DNA of 64,000 nucleotides from Vibrio xiamenensis (lineage in GTDB: Bacteria > Pseudomonadota > Gammaproteobacteria > Enterobacterales > Vibrionaceae): contig NZ_FNDD01000003.1 of assembly GCF_900100015.1 (NCBI RefSeq), positions 243,715 through 307,714 on the forward strand, given 5' to 3'. The notes below the pieces were generated by a model. The model was not told where the DNA came from, made no database searches, and saw nothing but the letters and a program-made list of their open reading frames with translations. Position numbers and translations under genes: made by a program. Shown in pieces: positions 25,683 to 33,430 of the stretch (within the stretch, counting starts at the first letter, position 1; each line of letters begins with the position of its first letter).

Positions 25683-26159
25683 ATGGATTTAGATCGAATC
25701 GACAAAGAAATTTTACGCCTGCTGCATATGAAAGGCCGTCTGCCGCTCGTGGAGCTGGCAAAGCAGGTCAATCTCACCACCTCTCCCTGTTCTGACCGAG
25801 TGAAACGCTTGGAAAAAGAAGGCTATATCAAAGGCTACCACGCGGAGTTGAATGCCGAAAAGTTGGGCCTTGATGTTCAGGTTTTTATCCATATTCGCCT
25901 TGATCAAACCAGTTTTTCGATCTTTGAAAAGTTCGCCGATGCGGTGGCGGATATGCCGGAAATTGAGGAGTGTTATTCGCTGTCGGGCGACTTTGATACC
26001 ATGATCAAAGTACGCGTCAAAGATATGAAATCGTATCAACATTTTATGGCGCGTAAACTCGGTACTCTGCCGGGGGTGATTCAAACGCGTAGCGAAGTGG
26101 TGATTGAAGAGCACAAGACCAACTTTGGGCTTAACCCTGAGCTTATTTCTACGCTTTAA
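25683..26159 (+). CDS. Lrp/AsnC-family transcriptional regulator
   Basis: A 158-aa protein with an N-terminal AsnC HTH (LDRIDKEILRLLHMKGRLPLVELAKQVNLTTSPCSDRVKRLEKEGYIKGY) and a C-terminal RAM/AsnC ligand domain (~65-150; DMPEIEECYSLSGDFDTMIKVRVKDMKSYQHFMARKL). Such proteins sense amino acids and control amino-acid transport or catabolism genes. It lies downstream of putP with its own leader, so a link with proline use is possible but unproven. A bidirectional terminator follows. It is distinct from the second Lrp-type gene at 27813. Confidence 0.9.
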   Translation: MDLDRIDKEILRLLHMKGRLPLVELAKQVNLTTSPCSDRVKRLEKEGYIKGYHAELNAEKLGLDVQVFIHIRLDQTSFSIFEKFADAVADMPEIEECYSLSGDFDTMIKVRVKDMKSYQHFMARKLGTLPGVIQTRSEVVIEEHKTNFGLNPELISTL

Positions 26160-26177
26160 ACTTCGTTGTTTGAGCAA

Positions 26178-26206
26178 TAAAAAAGCCACATTAATGTGGC
26201 TTTTTT
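26178..26206. terminator. Bidirectional terminator between Lrp-type gene and SIP gene
   Basis: The perfect palindrome GCCACATTAATGTGGC is flanked by A6 on the left and T6 on the right. It serves the two converging genes. Confidence 0.9.
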
Positions 26207-26240
26207 GCATTTTGCTTAACGTTAATTGTGGTGCACCGCG

Positions 26241-27008
26241 TTAACCGTTTTGTTCCATATCTTGGCGCTTAATCACTTTGTGACCATCTTCAGTGACGCC
26301 TTGTTTCCAGTAGCTGCTGATGTAGATGTTATCACGTTCAACTTGGCGATCGTTTCTAAAGTACTGACGCATGGCGCGCATTGAATCAAACTCACAGGCG
26401 CACCATACCGACACCTCGCCTTCAAGCCATTCCAGCTTCGGCACGGCTTGGGCAATGCTTTGATCGGTCAGCCATGTGATCTGCATGTTGTCTGGCGCGT
26501 CGAGTGGTTGTTTGTCGGCATCCGATTCTATTTGAATCACTGCGTAGCCTTTGGCATCGCTTGGCAAGCGGCGAATTTTGGCGGATAAAGCAGGCAGCGC
26601 GGTCATATCCGCGACCATAAAAAACCACTCGGCTTGCAGATTCATGTTTTGAATCGTGCCAGGGCCGGCAATCTGAATCCCATCACCAACCTGCGCCGAC
26701 ATCGCCCAGCGCGCCGCAAAGCCACTTTGTGGGTCATCGCAAGTGTGGCGTACAAAATCCACTTCAATGGCGTTTTGCTGCGGCATAAAGCGGCGAATGG
26801 TGTAGGTGCGCATCGAAGGTCGTGCATCTGGCTCGAGATTTTCGATAGCAGTGCTACCTTGAGGATCAAACAACAACTTTATGTAGCCGCCCTCACAATC
26901 GTCAGGAAAGTCAGCAAACGCTTCAGACTCGAGCGTAATGCGTTGCATGTTCGGAGTGATGGTTGTGGTGTTGCTTACTTTTGCGGCTTTGGGCTGAGGC
27001 TTTTTCAT
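26241..27008 (-). CDS. Siderophore-interacting protein (ViuB/SIP-type ferric reductase)
   Basis: A 255-aa cytoplasmic flavoprotein of the SIP family, which reduces ferric siderophores to release iron. An N-terminal FAD-binding barrel (MQRITLESEAF, then RPSMRTYTIRRFMP with the flavin RxYT motif and DFVRH, then GFAARWAMSAQVGDGIQIAGPG) is followed by a C-terminal SIP domain ending in YISSYWKQGVTEDGHK. It is alone and minus-strand, and no siderophore genes are nearby. A Fur-like sequence lies just upstream (27022-27040), which fits iron control. Confidence 0.88.
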   Translation of the reverse strand: MKKPQPKAAKVSNTTTITPNMQRITLESEAFADFPDDCEGGYIKLLFDPQGSTAIENLEPDARPSMRTYTIRRFMPQQNAIEVDFVRHTCDDPQSGFAARWAMSAQVGDGIQIAGPGTIQNMNLQAEWFFMVADMTALPALSAKIRRLPSDAKGYAVIQIESDADKQPLDAPDNMQITWLTDQSIAQAVPKLEWLEGEVSVWCACEFDSMRAMRQYFRNDRQVERDNIYISSYWKQGVTEDGHKVIKRQDMEQNG

Positions 27009-27021
27009 CGCGTTACTTTCC

Positions 27022-27040
27022 GATAATTATTCTTGTTCGC
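27022..27040 (-). promoter_or_regulatory. Candidate Fur box of SIP gene
   Basis: GATAATTATTCTTGTTCGC matches the 19-bp Fur consensus at 13 positions by my count, with the left half GATAAT-ATT best. It sits 13 nt before the SIP start codon, where it would cover the promoter or leader. Confidence 0.4.
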
Positions 27041-27100
27041 ATTGAGGTTAACACTTTTCGATCGGACCATAAAAGGGTCATTAAGCAAATTTACACAAGC

Positions 27101-27688
27101 TTACTGAATCATAGGTAAGGTCGATGCAAGCAGCAACACAGCCATAAAATAGTTGAAGCTGCGCACCCGCTTTGGTGTGGTCAAAAAGTTTTGTAATCGC
27201 TGGCCTGCAATCACCCAAACGCTGGCAGACGGAAAGTTAGCGAGCAGAAATACCAGCGAAATTATCATCAAACTCACCCAAGACGAGCTTGGGTTGTAGA
27301 CACTCACTGCGGTCAACGCCATGGTCCAGCCTTTTGGATTTACCCATTGAAACAGCACTGCCGAGAAAAAACTCATTGGCTGATAATCGGCATTGCTATT
27401 TGCAGGCTGGCTGGTGGCAATTTTATACGCCAAATACACTAAATACAGCAAGCTCAAAGTGTTAAGCGCACTGTGAACCATAGGGTAGCGGATAAATACG
27501 CCCGTCAGCCCAATACCAACGAGCAGCACCATCAGCGCAAAGCCCAGTGTGACGCCAAGCATATGTGGCAGACTGCGGGTGAAACCGACGTTAGCGCCAG
27601 ATGTCATCAACATGATGTTGTTTGGCCCAGGGGTAAAGGTGGTGACAAACGCAAACAGCGCAAGGGCGCTAATGTGTGTTAAATCCAT
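27101..27688 (-). CDS. LysE/RhtB-family amino-acid exporter
   Basis: A 195-aa inner-membrane protein with about six helices. The family N-terminus ISALALFAFVTTFTPGPNNI (the TPGPNN motif) and the long hydrophobic segments of RhtB-type exporters are present. The frame is open to a TTG at 27703, but the ATG at 27688 gives the usual length. It is divergent from an Lrp-type regulator 124 bp away, the classical arrangement for an amino-acid-sensing regulator and its exporter. The exported amino acid cannot be read from the sequence. Confidence 0.88.
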   Translation of the reverse strand: MDLTHISALALFAFVTTFTPGPNNIMLMTSGANVGFTRSLPHMLGVTLGFALMVLLVGIGLTGVFIRYPMVHSALNTLSLLYLVYLAYKIATSQPANSNADYQPMSFFSAVLFQWVNPKGWTMALTAVSVYNPSSSWVSLMIISLVFLLANFPSASVWVIAGQRLQNFLTTPKRVRSFNYFMAVLLLASTLPMIQ

Positions 27689-27744
27689 AATTGGGTCTCG
27701 CAAAAGTGAAGGTTAAAGGGAACGATCGCTCGAGACCATAATAG

Positions 27745-27774
27745 ATAGAAGTGCGAGCAATTTTGTGCTTCTAT
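27745..27774. promoter_or_regulatory. Inverted repeat between LysE and Lrp-type genes
   Basis: ATAGAAG and CTTCTAT form a perfect 7-bp inverted repeat with a 16-nt spacer, in the middle of the divergent promoter region. It is a candidate site for the Lrp-type protein encoded to its right. Confidence 0.4.
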
Positions 27775-27812
27775 TTGTTCTATTCGAAAATTTTACGCAA
27801 TAAAAATTAGCT

Positions 27813-28253
27813 ATGGATAAATTTGACGAAAGAATCTTGCGAGAGCTGCGAGCCAATGGTCGAATCGCCAATGTGGAGTTAGCAGAGCGGGTGGGATTGT
27901 CCGCTTCGGCAACACTGCGCCGCGTTCAGGAGTTGGAAAAACAGGGTGTGATCAGCGGTTACAAAGCGCTAGTCAATAAAAGCGCGGTAGGCATTGGTTT
28001 TATTGCTTATGTGTCTATTGGGCTTGCAAGCCATAGCAAAAAAGCTCAGCTGGAATTTGAACAGCATGTACAGTTTGTTGATGAAGTGGTGGAGTGTCAT
28101 AACATTACCGGCGCCAACGAGTACATGTTACGGGTCGAAACCGCTGACCTTCCTGCCTATAAACGCTTTCACGCTGATGTGCTGGGTGAGTGTAAACAAG
28201 TGAATGCCATCACCACCATGGTGGTGATGGGCTCGCCAAAAGATGATCGTTGA
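27813..28253 (+). CDS. Lrp/AsnC-family regulator, partner of LysE-type exporter
   Basis: A 146-aa protein with an AsnC-type HTH (FDERILRELRANGRIANVELAERVGLSASATLRRVQELEKQGVISGY) and a C-terminal RAM domain (FVDEVVECHNITGANEYMLRVETADLPAYKRFHADVL). It is divergently oriented from the exporter gene with a shared control region, so it probably activates or represses export in response to an amino acid. It is convergent with the MATE gene 17 nt away. Confidence 0.9.
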   Translation: MDKFDERILRELRANGRIANVELAERVGLSASATLRRVQELEKQGVISGYKALVNKSAVGIGFIAYVSIGLASHSKKAQLEFEQHVQFVDEVVECHNITGANEYMLRVETADLPAYKRFHADVLGECKQVNAITTMVVMGSPKDDR

Positions 28254-28270
28254 TGCCTATTGGGGGGAGC

Positions 28271-29608
28271 TTAATTCGTTTGTTGAGTGTGGGTGTTAAG
28301 TTTTGCCAAAGCGCGGTGATACAAAAGCCAAGCGCAAACTCCGGCGGCGATATTGCCCACCAGTGCGCCAACAAACAGGCCTTTTAAACCGCCCCACTGC
28401 GCGCCAAGCCATAATGCCGGAAGAAAGAAAGCAAACAGGCGCAGCGCCGAGATACTCAGCGCGGTATAGGATTTAGCCAGCGCATTTGATACCGATACCA
28501 TCAGCATACATACGCCCAGTGGACCAAGGCTGATTGGTACCACCATCAGATGCCAGTTAAGCACCGCTTTAACACTCGCATCGCTGGTCATCAACGTCGA
28601 AAGTGGCCCAGAAAGTAGCCAAGTAACCAAAGCGATCAGCAGCTGAAAACCGAGAATAAACTTCACCGCAATCGCTACGAGTTGGCGAATGTCTTGCAGC
28701 TGTCTTCCCCCCAACAAACGGCCTATCATAGGCGGCATTGACATAGTGAGCGCCAGCACCGACACAATGGCGAAAAACTCAAAACGCGAGCCCAGCGCCC
28801 AAGCCGCTACTGCGGTCGTGCCAAAAGTGGCTAGTAGCTTGGTTGCCAGCATCGAAGAGACGGGCGGCAGCAACTGGCTTATCATTGCCGGCCCCATAAT
28901 ATTGCTGATTGAGGCGACGCTGCGCCAGACGTTGAGATCGCTCCAATCCAAGCTCAACCAGTGTTTGGCGATGACACGTGGCGCGACCACTAAAATCCCT
29001 ACGCTAAATGCCACAATGGTCGCCAGTGCGGCGCCATTAATGCCCATATCAAACACAAAGATAAACAGCGGGTCGAGAGCGAGATTGAGCACACTGGTGA
29101 CCATCATCATGGTGCCGGGGAGCATAGTATTGCCGTTGGCGCGGCATAAGCTGTAAAAGAAATACAGCACTGCACCAGTCCAAGCGCTGAGTAGCCAATA
29201 CAGCCAGTAGCTATCAATAATCGGCATCACGCTGCTTGGCGCACTAAGTAGGGTTAAAATCGGCTCGCGCAGCAGATAAATCAGTACAGAAAAGAGCGCG
29301 ACACCAATGCTGCCGATGGCAACGACCAAACCACCGAGCTGCTTTGCATAACGCGTATCACCAGCGCCCAGTGCGCGTGAGATCACTGCGGTGGTGGCAA
29401 TCCCAAGGCCAACTTGCAAACCGATGATCACCATCTGGATGGGGAGCGTAAAACCTTGTGTTGCGAGCGGCAGTACCCCGAGCTGACCGATAAACGCACT
29501 GTCGACTAGTTGAAAACTCATTAATGACAAGACGCCGAACAGCATAGGCCAAGTCATCGTAAACAGCTGGCGAGCAAGTGACGGGGAGGTAGAAGTGTTG
29601 GCAGACAT
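28271..29608 (-). CDS. MATE-family multidrug/metabolite efflux protein
   Basis: A 445-aa polytopic inner-membrane protein with 12 predicted helices and two MatE halves. The first half starts LARQLFTMTWPMLFGVLSLMSFQLVDSAFIGQLG and the second near VASISNIMGPAMISQLLPPVSSMLATKLLA. It couples Na+ or H+ influx to export of cationic compounds. It belongs to the DinF/NorM-like branch; I cannot tell which substrate. The mRNA seems to begin with a perfect 12-bp hairpin followed by a U-rich stretch (29639-29667), unusual for a simple transporter gene. Confidence 0.9.
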   Translation of the reverse strand: MSANTSTSPSLARQLFTMTWPMLFGVLSLMSFQLVDSAFIGQLGVLPLATQGFTLPIQMVIIGLQVGLGIATTAVISRALGAGDTRYAKQLGGLVVAIGSIGVALFSVLIYLLREPILTLLSAPSSVMPIIDSYWLYWLLSAWTGAVLYFFYSLCRANGNTMLPGTMMMVTSVLNLALDPLFIFVFDMGINGAALATIVAFSVGILVVAPRVIAKHWLSLDWSDLNVWRSVASISNIMGPAMISQLLPPVSSMLATKLLATFGTTAVAAWALGSRFEFFAIVSVLALTMSMPPMIGRLLGGRQLQDIRQLVAIAVKFILGFQLLIALVTWLLSGPLSTLMTSDASVKAVLNWHLMVVPISLGPLGVCMLMVSVSNALAKSYTALSISALRLFAFFLPALWLGAQWGGLKGLFVGALVGNIAAGVCAWLLYHRALAKLNTHTQQTN

Positions 29609-29638
29609 ACATTCTCGCAGATTGAAGAAACAGAAAAG

Positions 29639-29706
29639 TAAGCCGAAGTGCTGAACACTTCGGCTTAGTTGCCAAAGATTATTGGGGATCGATGTGCAGT
29701 TATCAA
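29639..29706 (-). promoter_or_regulatory. MATE promoter with hairpin at the mRNA 5' end
   Basis: On the minus strand, TTGATA (29706-29701) and AATAAT (29683-29678) are 17 nt apart, a good sigma-70 promoter; the start would be near 29671. Immediately downstream is a perfect 12-bp stem TAAGCCGAAGTG/CACTTCGGCTTA (29639-29667, 5-nt loop), then ACTTTTCTGTTTC. This looks like a terminator placed about 30 nt before the MATE start codon, or an operator palindrome. Confidence 0.6.
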
Positions 29707-29811
29707 CCGCGCGCCGCCAACTTGATCATTTTGTGATGGCTTTAATATGCATTGAGTTGCTATTAGATGTGGTATTGCCTAAGGTCAAATAAGGCATTTG
29801 GCTTGGTACTT

Positions 29812-30795
29812 ATGATGGAAGCTCCACAAATCCCTGGTAATGAACAACAGCGGCTCGATACCTTATCTAGCCTTAAGGTGCTTGATACAGGCTCAGAAGA
29901 GCGTTTTGACCGTATTACTCGCCTCGCTCGGCGCCTGTTTGACGTGCCGATTGCGCTGGTGAGTTTGGTGGATGAAAACCGTCAATGGTTTAAGTCTTGT
30001 TATGGGCTGGATACGCGTGAAACCGGGCGGGATATTTCATTTTGTGGTCATGCAATTTTAGGTGATGAGCCGTTTATCGTCGAAGACGCCAGTAAAGACT
30101 CGCGTTTTTGGGATAATCCTTTGGTGGTTGGCGACCCTAATATTCGCTTTTATACTGGTGTTCCGTTGGTGCACGAAGATGGCATGAAATTGGGCACTTT
30201 GTGCATCATCGATTCGCGACCACGTCACTTAGATTCAGACGCGCTCCATGATCTGATTGATCTGGCTAAAATGGCAGAAATGGAGTTATCACTGACTCAT
30301 CACGCCTCAATGGACGATTTAACCAATATTTCCAATCGTCGCGGTTTTATGCGTTTGGCGACCAAATCAGTCAATCACTGCCAATATGGCTCGATCCCTT
30401 ATTCATTGGCCTATTTTGACTTAAATGGATTTAAGGCGATCAACGATCAACATGGACACAGTGCTGGTGATGAGCTGCTCAAGCAATTTGCCAATATTTT
30501 AAAAGTGAGTTTTCGCGATTCAGATGTGATTACCCGTTTGGGCGGCGATGAATTCGCAGTCTTGATGTCAGGCGCTGCGCAAACCGTGGCGCATATTGCA
30601 GTGCAGCGTTTGGAAAAAGCAGTCGAAGCCTTTAACCGAACATCAAGCTTACCTTATCGGTTGTGTTTCAGCTTTGGGGTGGCGTCGAGTTCTGTGCAAA
30701 AACATTTATCCTTGATGCAACTGCTCGAAGAGGCGGATAAAAAAATGTATCAGCACAAGCGAGAACGCAAAGCAAAGCTCGCCAATCAAGATTAA
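29812..30795 (+). CDS. GAF-GGDEF diguanylate cyclase
   Basis: A 327-aa cytoplasmic protein. Residues ~25-160 form a GAF sensor domain (EERFDRITRLARRLFDVPIALVSLVDE; FCGHAIL; FYTGVPLV). Residues ~165-327 form a GGDEF domain with intact GGDEF (244-248) and the inhibitory-site RxxD (RDSD, 235-238) exactly five residues before it, so it should make c-di-GMP with product inhibition. The start is uncertain: I use the ATG at 29812, which gives the usual IPGNEQQRL start of this family; 29767 is possible. It could feed the LapD system at 9243, but so could any other cyclase. Confidence 0.9.
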   Translation: MMEAPQIPGNEQQRLDTLSSLKVLDTGSEERFDRITRLARRLFDVPIALVSLVDENRQWFKSCYGLDTRETGRDISFCGHAILGDEPFIVEDASKDSRFWDNPLVVGDPNIRFYTGVPLVHEDGMKLGTLCIIDSRPRHLDSDALHDLIDLAKMAEMELSLTHHASMDDLTNISNRRGFMRLATKSVNHCQYGSIPYSLAYFDLNGFKAINDQHGHSAGDELLKQFANILKVSFRDSDVITRLGGDEFAVLMSGAAQTVAHIAVQRLEKAVEAFNRTSSLPYRLCFSFGVASSSVQKHLSLMQLLEEADKKMYQHKRERKAKLANQD

Positions 30796-30902
30796 CCCAG
30801 CGGCGATTGCGCGGGTTGACCGCTATTAATCTATAACCAGTTGAATTTAAATCATAACCTTTGTGAAGTTTAAGTAATAACCGTTGTGAGGGAATATCGC
30901 GG

Positions 30903-31514
30903 CTAGCGAGATTGGCGTAATGGTGGAATCAACTGTTGCAAATTGTCCACAGTGATTGAGGCGTAGCGGCGAAAATCTTGATGCTGAGGATGAAAATTGA
31001 CCAAGCAACTGGGTGTTCCTGCGTTAATCGCCGTATTTAAATCGTGAATGTAGTCACCGACATACAGTAATTGGTGCGGCTTAAGTTGCCATTCATCCAG
31101 CAGAGCGAGTAAGGCATCTGGCTGAGGTTTTGGCGCAAAATGTTCGCGGCTAATCAACCTTTCAATATTCAATTGATGACGCTCAAGTTTGATTTGCGCC
31201 GCCTCTAAGCAATTACGGGTGACGATCGCGGTATGAAGTTTTAGCTCTGCAAGTGCTAAGATCAACTGCTGGGCTCCGGGCATTAAGTGCGAATGGCGCG
31301 CGTCATCCAGTTCATGATCGATGATCACCTGCATCGCGCGCTGTGATTCGGCGAGTGTCGCTTGATTGTTCGCATGCTCAAGCAAGTCGACCGTCGGCGA
31401 GCAGCCGATTTGCTGGCGCAGCCAGGCGAAATCGAGCGCCGAACTGACCAAGGTATTATCCAGATCAAACACCACCGCTTGAATACTGGGCCAATCAATC
31501 ACAACAGGCTGCAT
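30903..31514 (-). CDS. HAD-superfamily hydrolase (phosphoglycolate-phosphatase-like)
   Basis: A 203-aa cytoplasmic phosphatase-fold protein. Motif I is VFDLDNTL (nucleophile Asp17, acid Asp19). Motif II is near TAIVTRN. Motif III/IV is KPQPDALLALL followed by LLYVGDYIHDLNTAINAGTPS. The small helical cap between motifs I and II places it near Gph/YjjG-type phosphatases. It lies 40 nt before the glutaredoxin-like gene stop, both on the minus strand. The substrate is not predictable. Confidence 0.88.
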   Translation of the reverse strand: MQPVVIDWPSIQAVVFDLDNTLVSSALDFAWLRQQIGCSPTVDLLEHANNQATLAESQRAMQVIIDHELDDARHSHLMPGAQQLILALAELKLHTAIVTRNCLEAAQIKLERHQLNIERLISREHFAPKPQPDALLALLDEWQLKPHQLLYVGDYIHDLNTAINAGTPSCLVNFHPQHQDFRRYASITVDNLQQLIPPLRQSR

Positions 31515-31554
31515 AATTTTCTCACAACAAAGCTAGCGTTTCGCTGGCCTTAGG

Positions 31555-31914
31555 TTAGGCGAATTGTTTTTCTAAGTATGCGACGATGTCCGATGATTCA
31601 TACATCCATTCGACGCGGTCGGCGTGGTCAATACGCAGGCATGGCACTTTGACTCGTCCGCCGCCTTGCTCTAGTTCGGCACGATGAGCCGGGTTATTTT
31701 TGGCGTCTTTAAGCGCGAAATTGACCGACTGGCGCTTCATTGCGCGGCGGACTTTGACGCAAAATGGGCAGGCTTCGAATTGGTACAAGGTATGATTTTT
31801 CGCTTTATTATCAACTTCTTGCTGTTGATCTTGACTGCGTTTAAGGCCTTTTGGTGACAATAGTGTACTGAGCAGTAGAATCAGTTTGCCGAGCACCCAA
31901 CGAATGGCGGTCAT
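31555..31914 (-). CDS. Membrane-anchored glutaredoxin-like protein
   Basis: A 119-aa protein with an N-terminal hydrophobic segment (~6-20) followed by a charged linker and a thioredoxin fold with a CPFC redox motif (C49/C52). VKVPCLRIDHAD (cis-proline region) and a YESSDIVAYLEKQF end, typical of glutaredoxin/GST-N domains, follow. The frame is open to 31941, but the ATG at 31914 has AAGGA 5 nt upstream. Gammaproteobacteria commonly have such a single-domain protein annotated as glutathione S-transferase N-terminal domain protein. Upstream of the adjacent HAD gene and probably co-transcribed with it. Confidence 0.82.
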   Translation of the reverse strand: MTAIRWVLGKLILLLSTLLSPKGLKRSQDQQQEVDNKAKNHTLYQFEACPFCVKVRRAMKRQSVNFALKDAKNNPAHRAELEQGGGRVKVPCLRIDHADRVEWMYESSDIVAYLEKQFA

Positions 31915-32134
31915 GGTTATCCTTTTTAAAACGTTAATCATTGATGGTTTGCCATTGTAACTATCTGTTAACTCAACGCCAACCGCAGCAGAACAACAAT
32001 GCGGAGTTTGCCTGCGCTGGCTTATTCACGCTAAGGCGTCAAACACGTCTTCGCGTGACGGGAAATATGCCCCGCTTCTCATCTCAATGTAAATCCATGC
32101 GCATTAAATCATTTGTTATAAAATTGCCAATTTT

Positions 32135-32148
32135 TGTAAACGTTTTCT
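32135..32148. promoter_or_regulatory. GalR-like operator, distal galE site
   Basis: TGTAAACGTTTTCT is a LacI/GalR-family pseudopalindrome centred on CG. It is 87 bp from the proximal site, a spacing compatible with repression by looping. Confidence 0.65.
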
Positions 32149-32221
32149 AGATACTCATCCCTATTAAATTAGATATATATCACAAGTAAATTGCGTTTTT
32201 GGTATTTATGAGTTAACTTTG

Positions 32222-32235
32222 TGGAAACGTTTACA
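32222..32235. promoter_or_regulatory. GalR-like operator, proximal galE site
   Basis: TGGAAACGTTTACA is an almost perfect GalR-family palindrome centred on CG (32228-32229), directly before the CRP site. Confidence 0.75.
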
Positions 32236-32238
32236 TGT

Positions 32239-32254
32239 TGTGGTTTTTATCACA
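32239..32254. promoter_or_regulatory. CRP site upstream of galE
   Basis: TGTGG-N6-TCACA has one mismatch from TGTGA-N6-TCACA. It abuts the proximal GalR-like operator, so catabolite activation and repression would meet here. Confidence 0.65.
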
Positions 32255-32341
32255 GAATTGATGGCGCTGGTGCTCTAGACTCTATGCCATTCAAGAAGAG
32301 TCACAGTAGCGCGTAACAGAAGTTAGCAGACGAGGTGAAAC

Positions 32342-33352
32342 GTGGAAGTTCTTATCACAGGTGGAATGGGGTATATCGGCAGTCACACATGTGTCGAGAT
32401 GATTGAGGCGGGAATGACGCCAATCATTATCGATAATTTGTGTAATGCCAAAGCGGAAGTGCTCAATCGAATCGAACAGATTACTGGTGTCAAACCGCTG
32501 TTTTTGCAAGGTGATATTCGTGATGAAGCGTTTTTAGACTCGCTGTTTGCTGCCCACGACATTCACTCCGTGATTCACTTTGCAGGTTTAAAAGCGGTTG
32601 GTGAGTCGGTGGCGAAACCACTCGAATATTACGACAACAACGTCAACGGCTCTTTGGTTCTCGCGCGAGCAATGCGCAAAGCGGGCGTGAAACGTCTGGT
32701 GTTCAGTTCATCGGCAACCGTATATGGCGACCCTCAGCAAGTGCCGATCACTGAATCTTCCCCTGTTGGTGAGACGACCAACCCTTACGGCACCAGTAAA
32801 TTTATGGTCGAGCAGTGCTTGACGGATTTAGTGCACGCCGAGCCTGACTGGAGCGTGACGTTACTGCGCTACTTTAATCCAGTCGGCGCTCATCCATCGG
32901 GTCTGATGGGTGAAGACCCGCAGGGCATTCCAAACAATTTGATGCCGTTTATCGCTCAAGTCGCGGTTGGTCGCCGCGAAAAACTGGCGGTGTTTGGCGA
33001 TGATTATTCCACCAAAGATGGCACTGGCGTGCGTGATTACATTCATGTCATGGACTTGGCATCCGGTCATATCGCAGCGTTAAAAGGCGTGGGTGAAAAA
33101 GCTGGGCTGCATGTGTTTAACCTCGGCACAGGGCAAGGCTCAAGCGTGCTGGAAATGGTGCAAGCTTTTAGCCAAGCGTGCGGCAAGCCAGTCGCGTACG
33201 AGATCTGTCCTCGTCGCCCTGGTGATATCGCTGAGTGTTGGGCGAGTACCGAAAAAGCTGAGCGTGAACTGGGCTGGAAAGCTACTCGTAGTGTTGCTGA
33301 AATGGCGGCAGATACTTGGCGCTGGCAATCCAATAACCCGCAAGGTTATTGA
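32342..33352 (+). CDS. galE: UDP-glucose 4-epimerase
   Basis: A 336-aa NAD-dependent short-chain dehydrogenase-type enzyme interconverting UDP-galactose and UDP-glucose. The N-terminal Rossmann motif is GGMGYIGSHT. The active-site YxxxK is within NPYGTSKF, after the SSSATVYGD block, and NPVGAHPSGLMGEDP is the substrate region. It starts with GTG preceded by GAGGTG. It is the first gene of galETKM, 78 nt before galT, behind two GalR-like operators and a CRP site. Confidence 0.97.
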   Translation: MEVLITGGMGYIGSHTCVEMIEAGMTPIIIDNLCNAKAEVLNRIEQITGVKPLFLQGDIRDEAFLDSLFAAHDIHSVIHFAGLKAVGESVAKPLEYYDNNVNGSLVLARAMRKAGVKRLVFSSSATVYGDPQQVPITESSPVGETTNPYGTSKFMVEQCLTDLVHAEPDWSVTLLRYFNPVGAHPSGLMGEDPQGIPNNLMPFIAQVAVGRREKLAVFGDDYSTKDGTGVRDYIHVMDLASGHIAALKGVGEKAGLHVFNLGTGQGSSVLEMVQAFSQACGKPVAYEICPRRPGDIAECWASTEKAERELGWKATRSVAEMAADTWRWQSNNPQGY

Positions 33353-33430
33353 TGTTTGGGTTTTCAATTTTTGGCTTATCGATTTTTAGCTTATCGGTTT
33401 TTAGCTAAGTAAGGTTTGAGTAATTGGATC

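Larger units (their letters stand above)
31915..32341. promoter_or_regulatory. Intergenic region with galE control elements
   Basis: These 427 bases lie between the glutaredoxin-like gene (-) and galE (+). No gene is convincing in the left 180 bases. The right part holds two GalR-like operators and a CRP site (separate entries). AT-rich sequence with TAGACT (32276-32281) as a possible -10 lies about 30 nt downstream of the CRP centre, consistent with CRP contacting polymerase directly. Confidence 0.5.
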
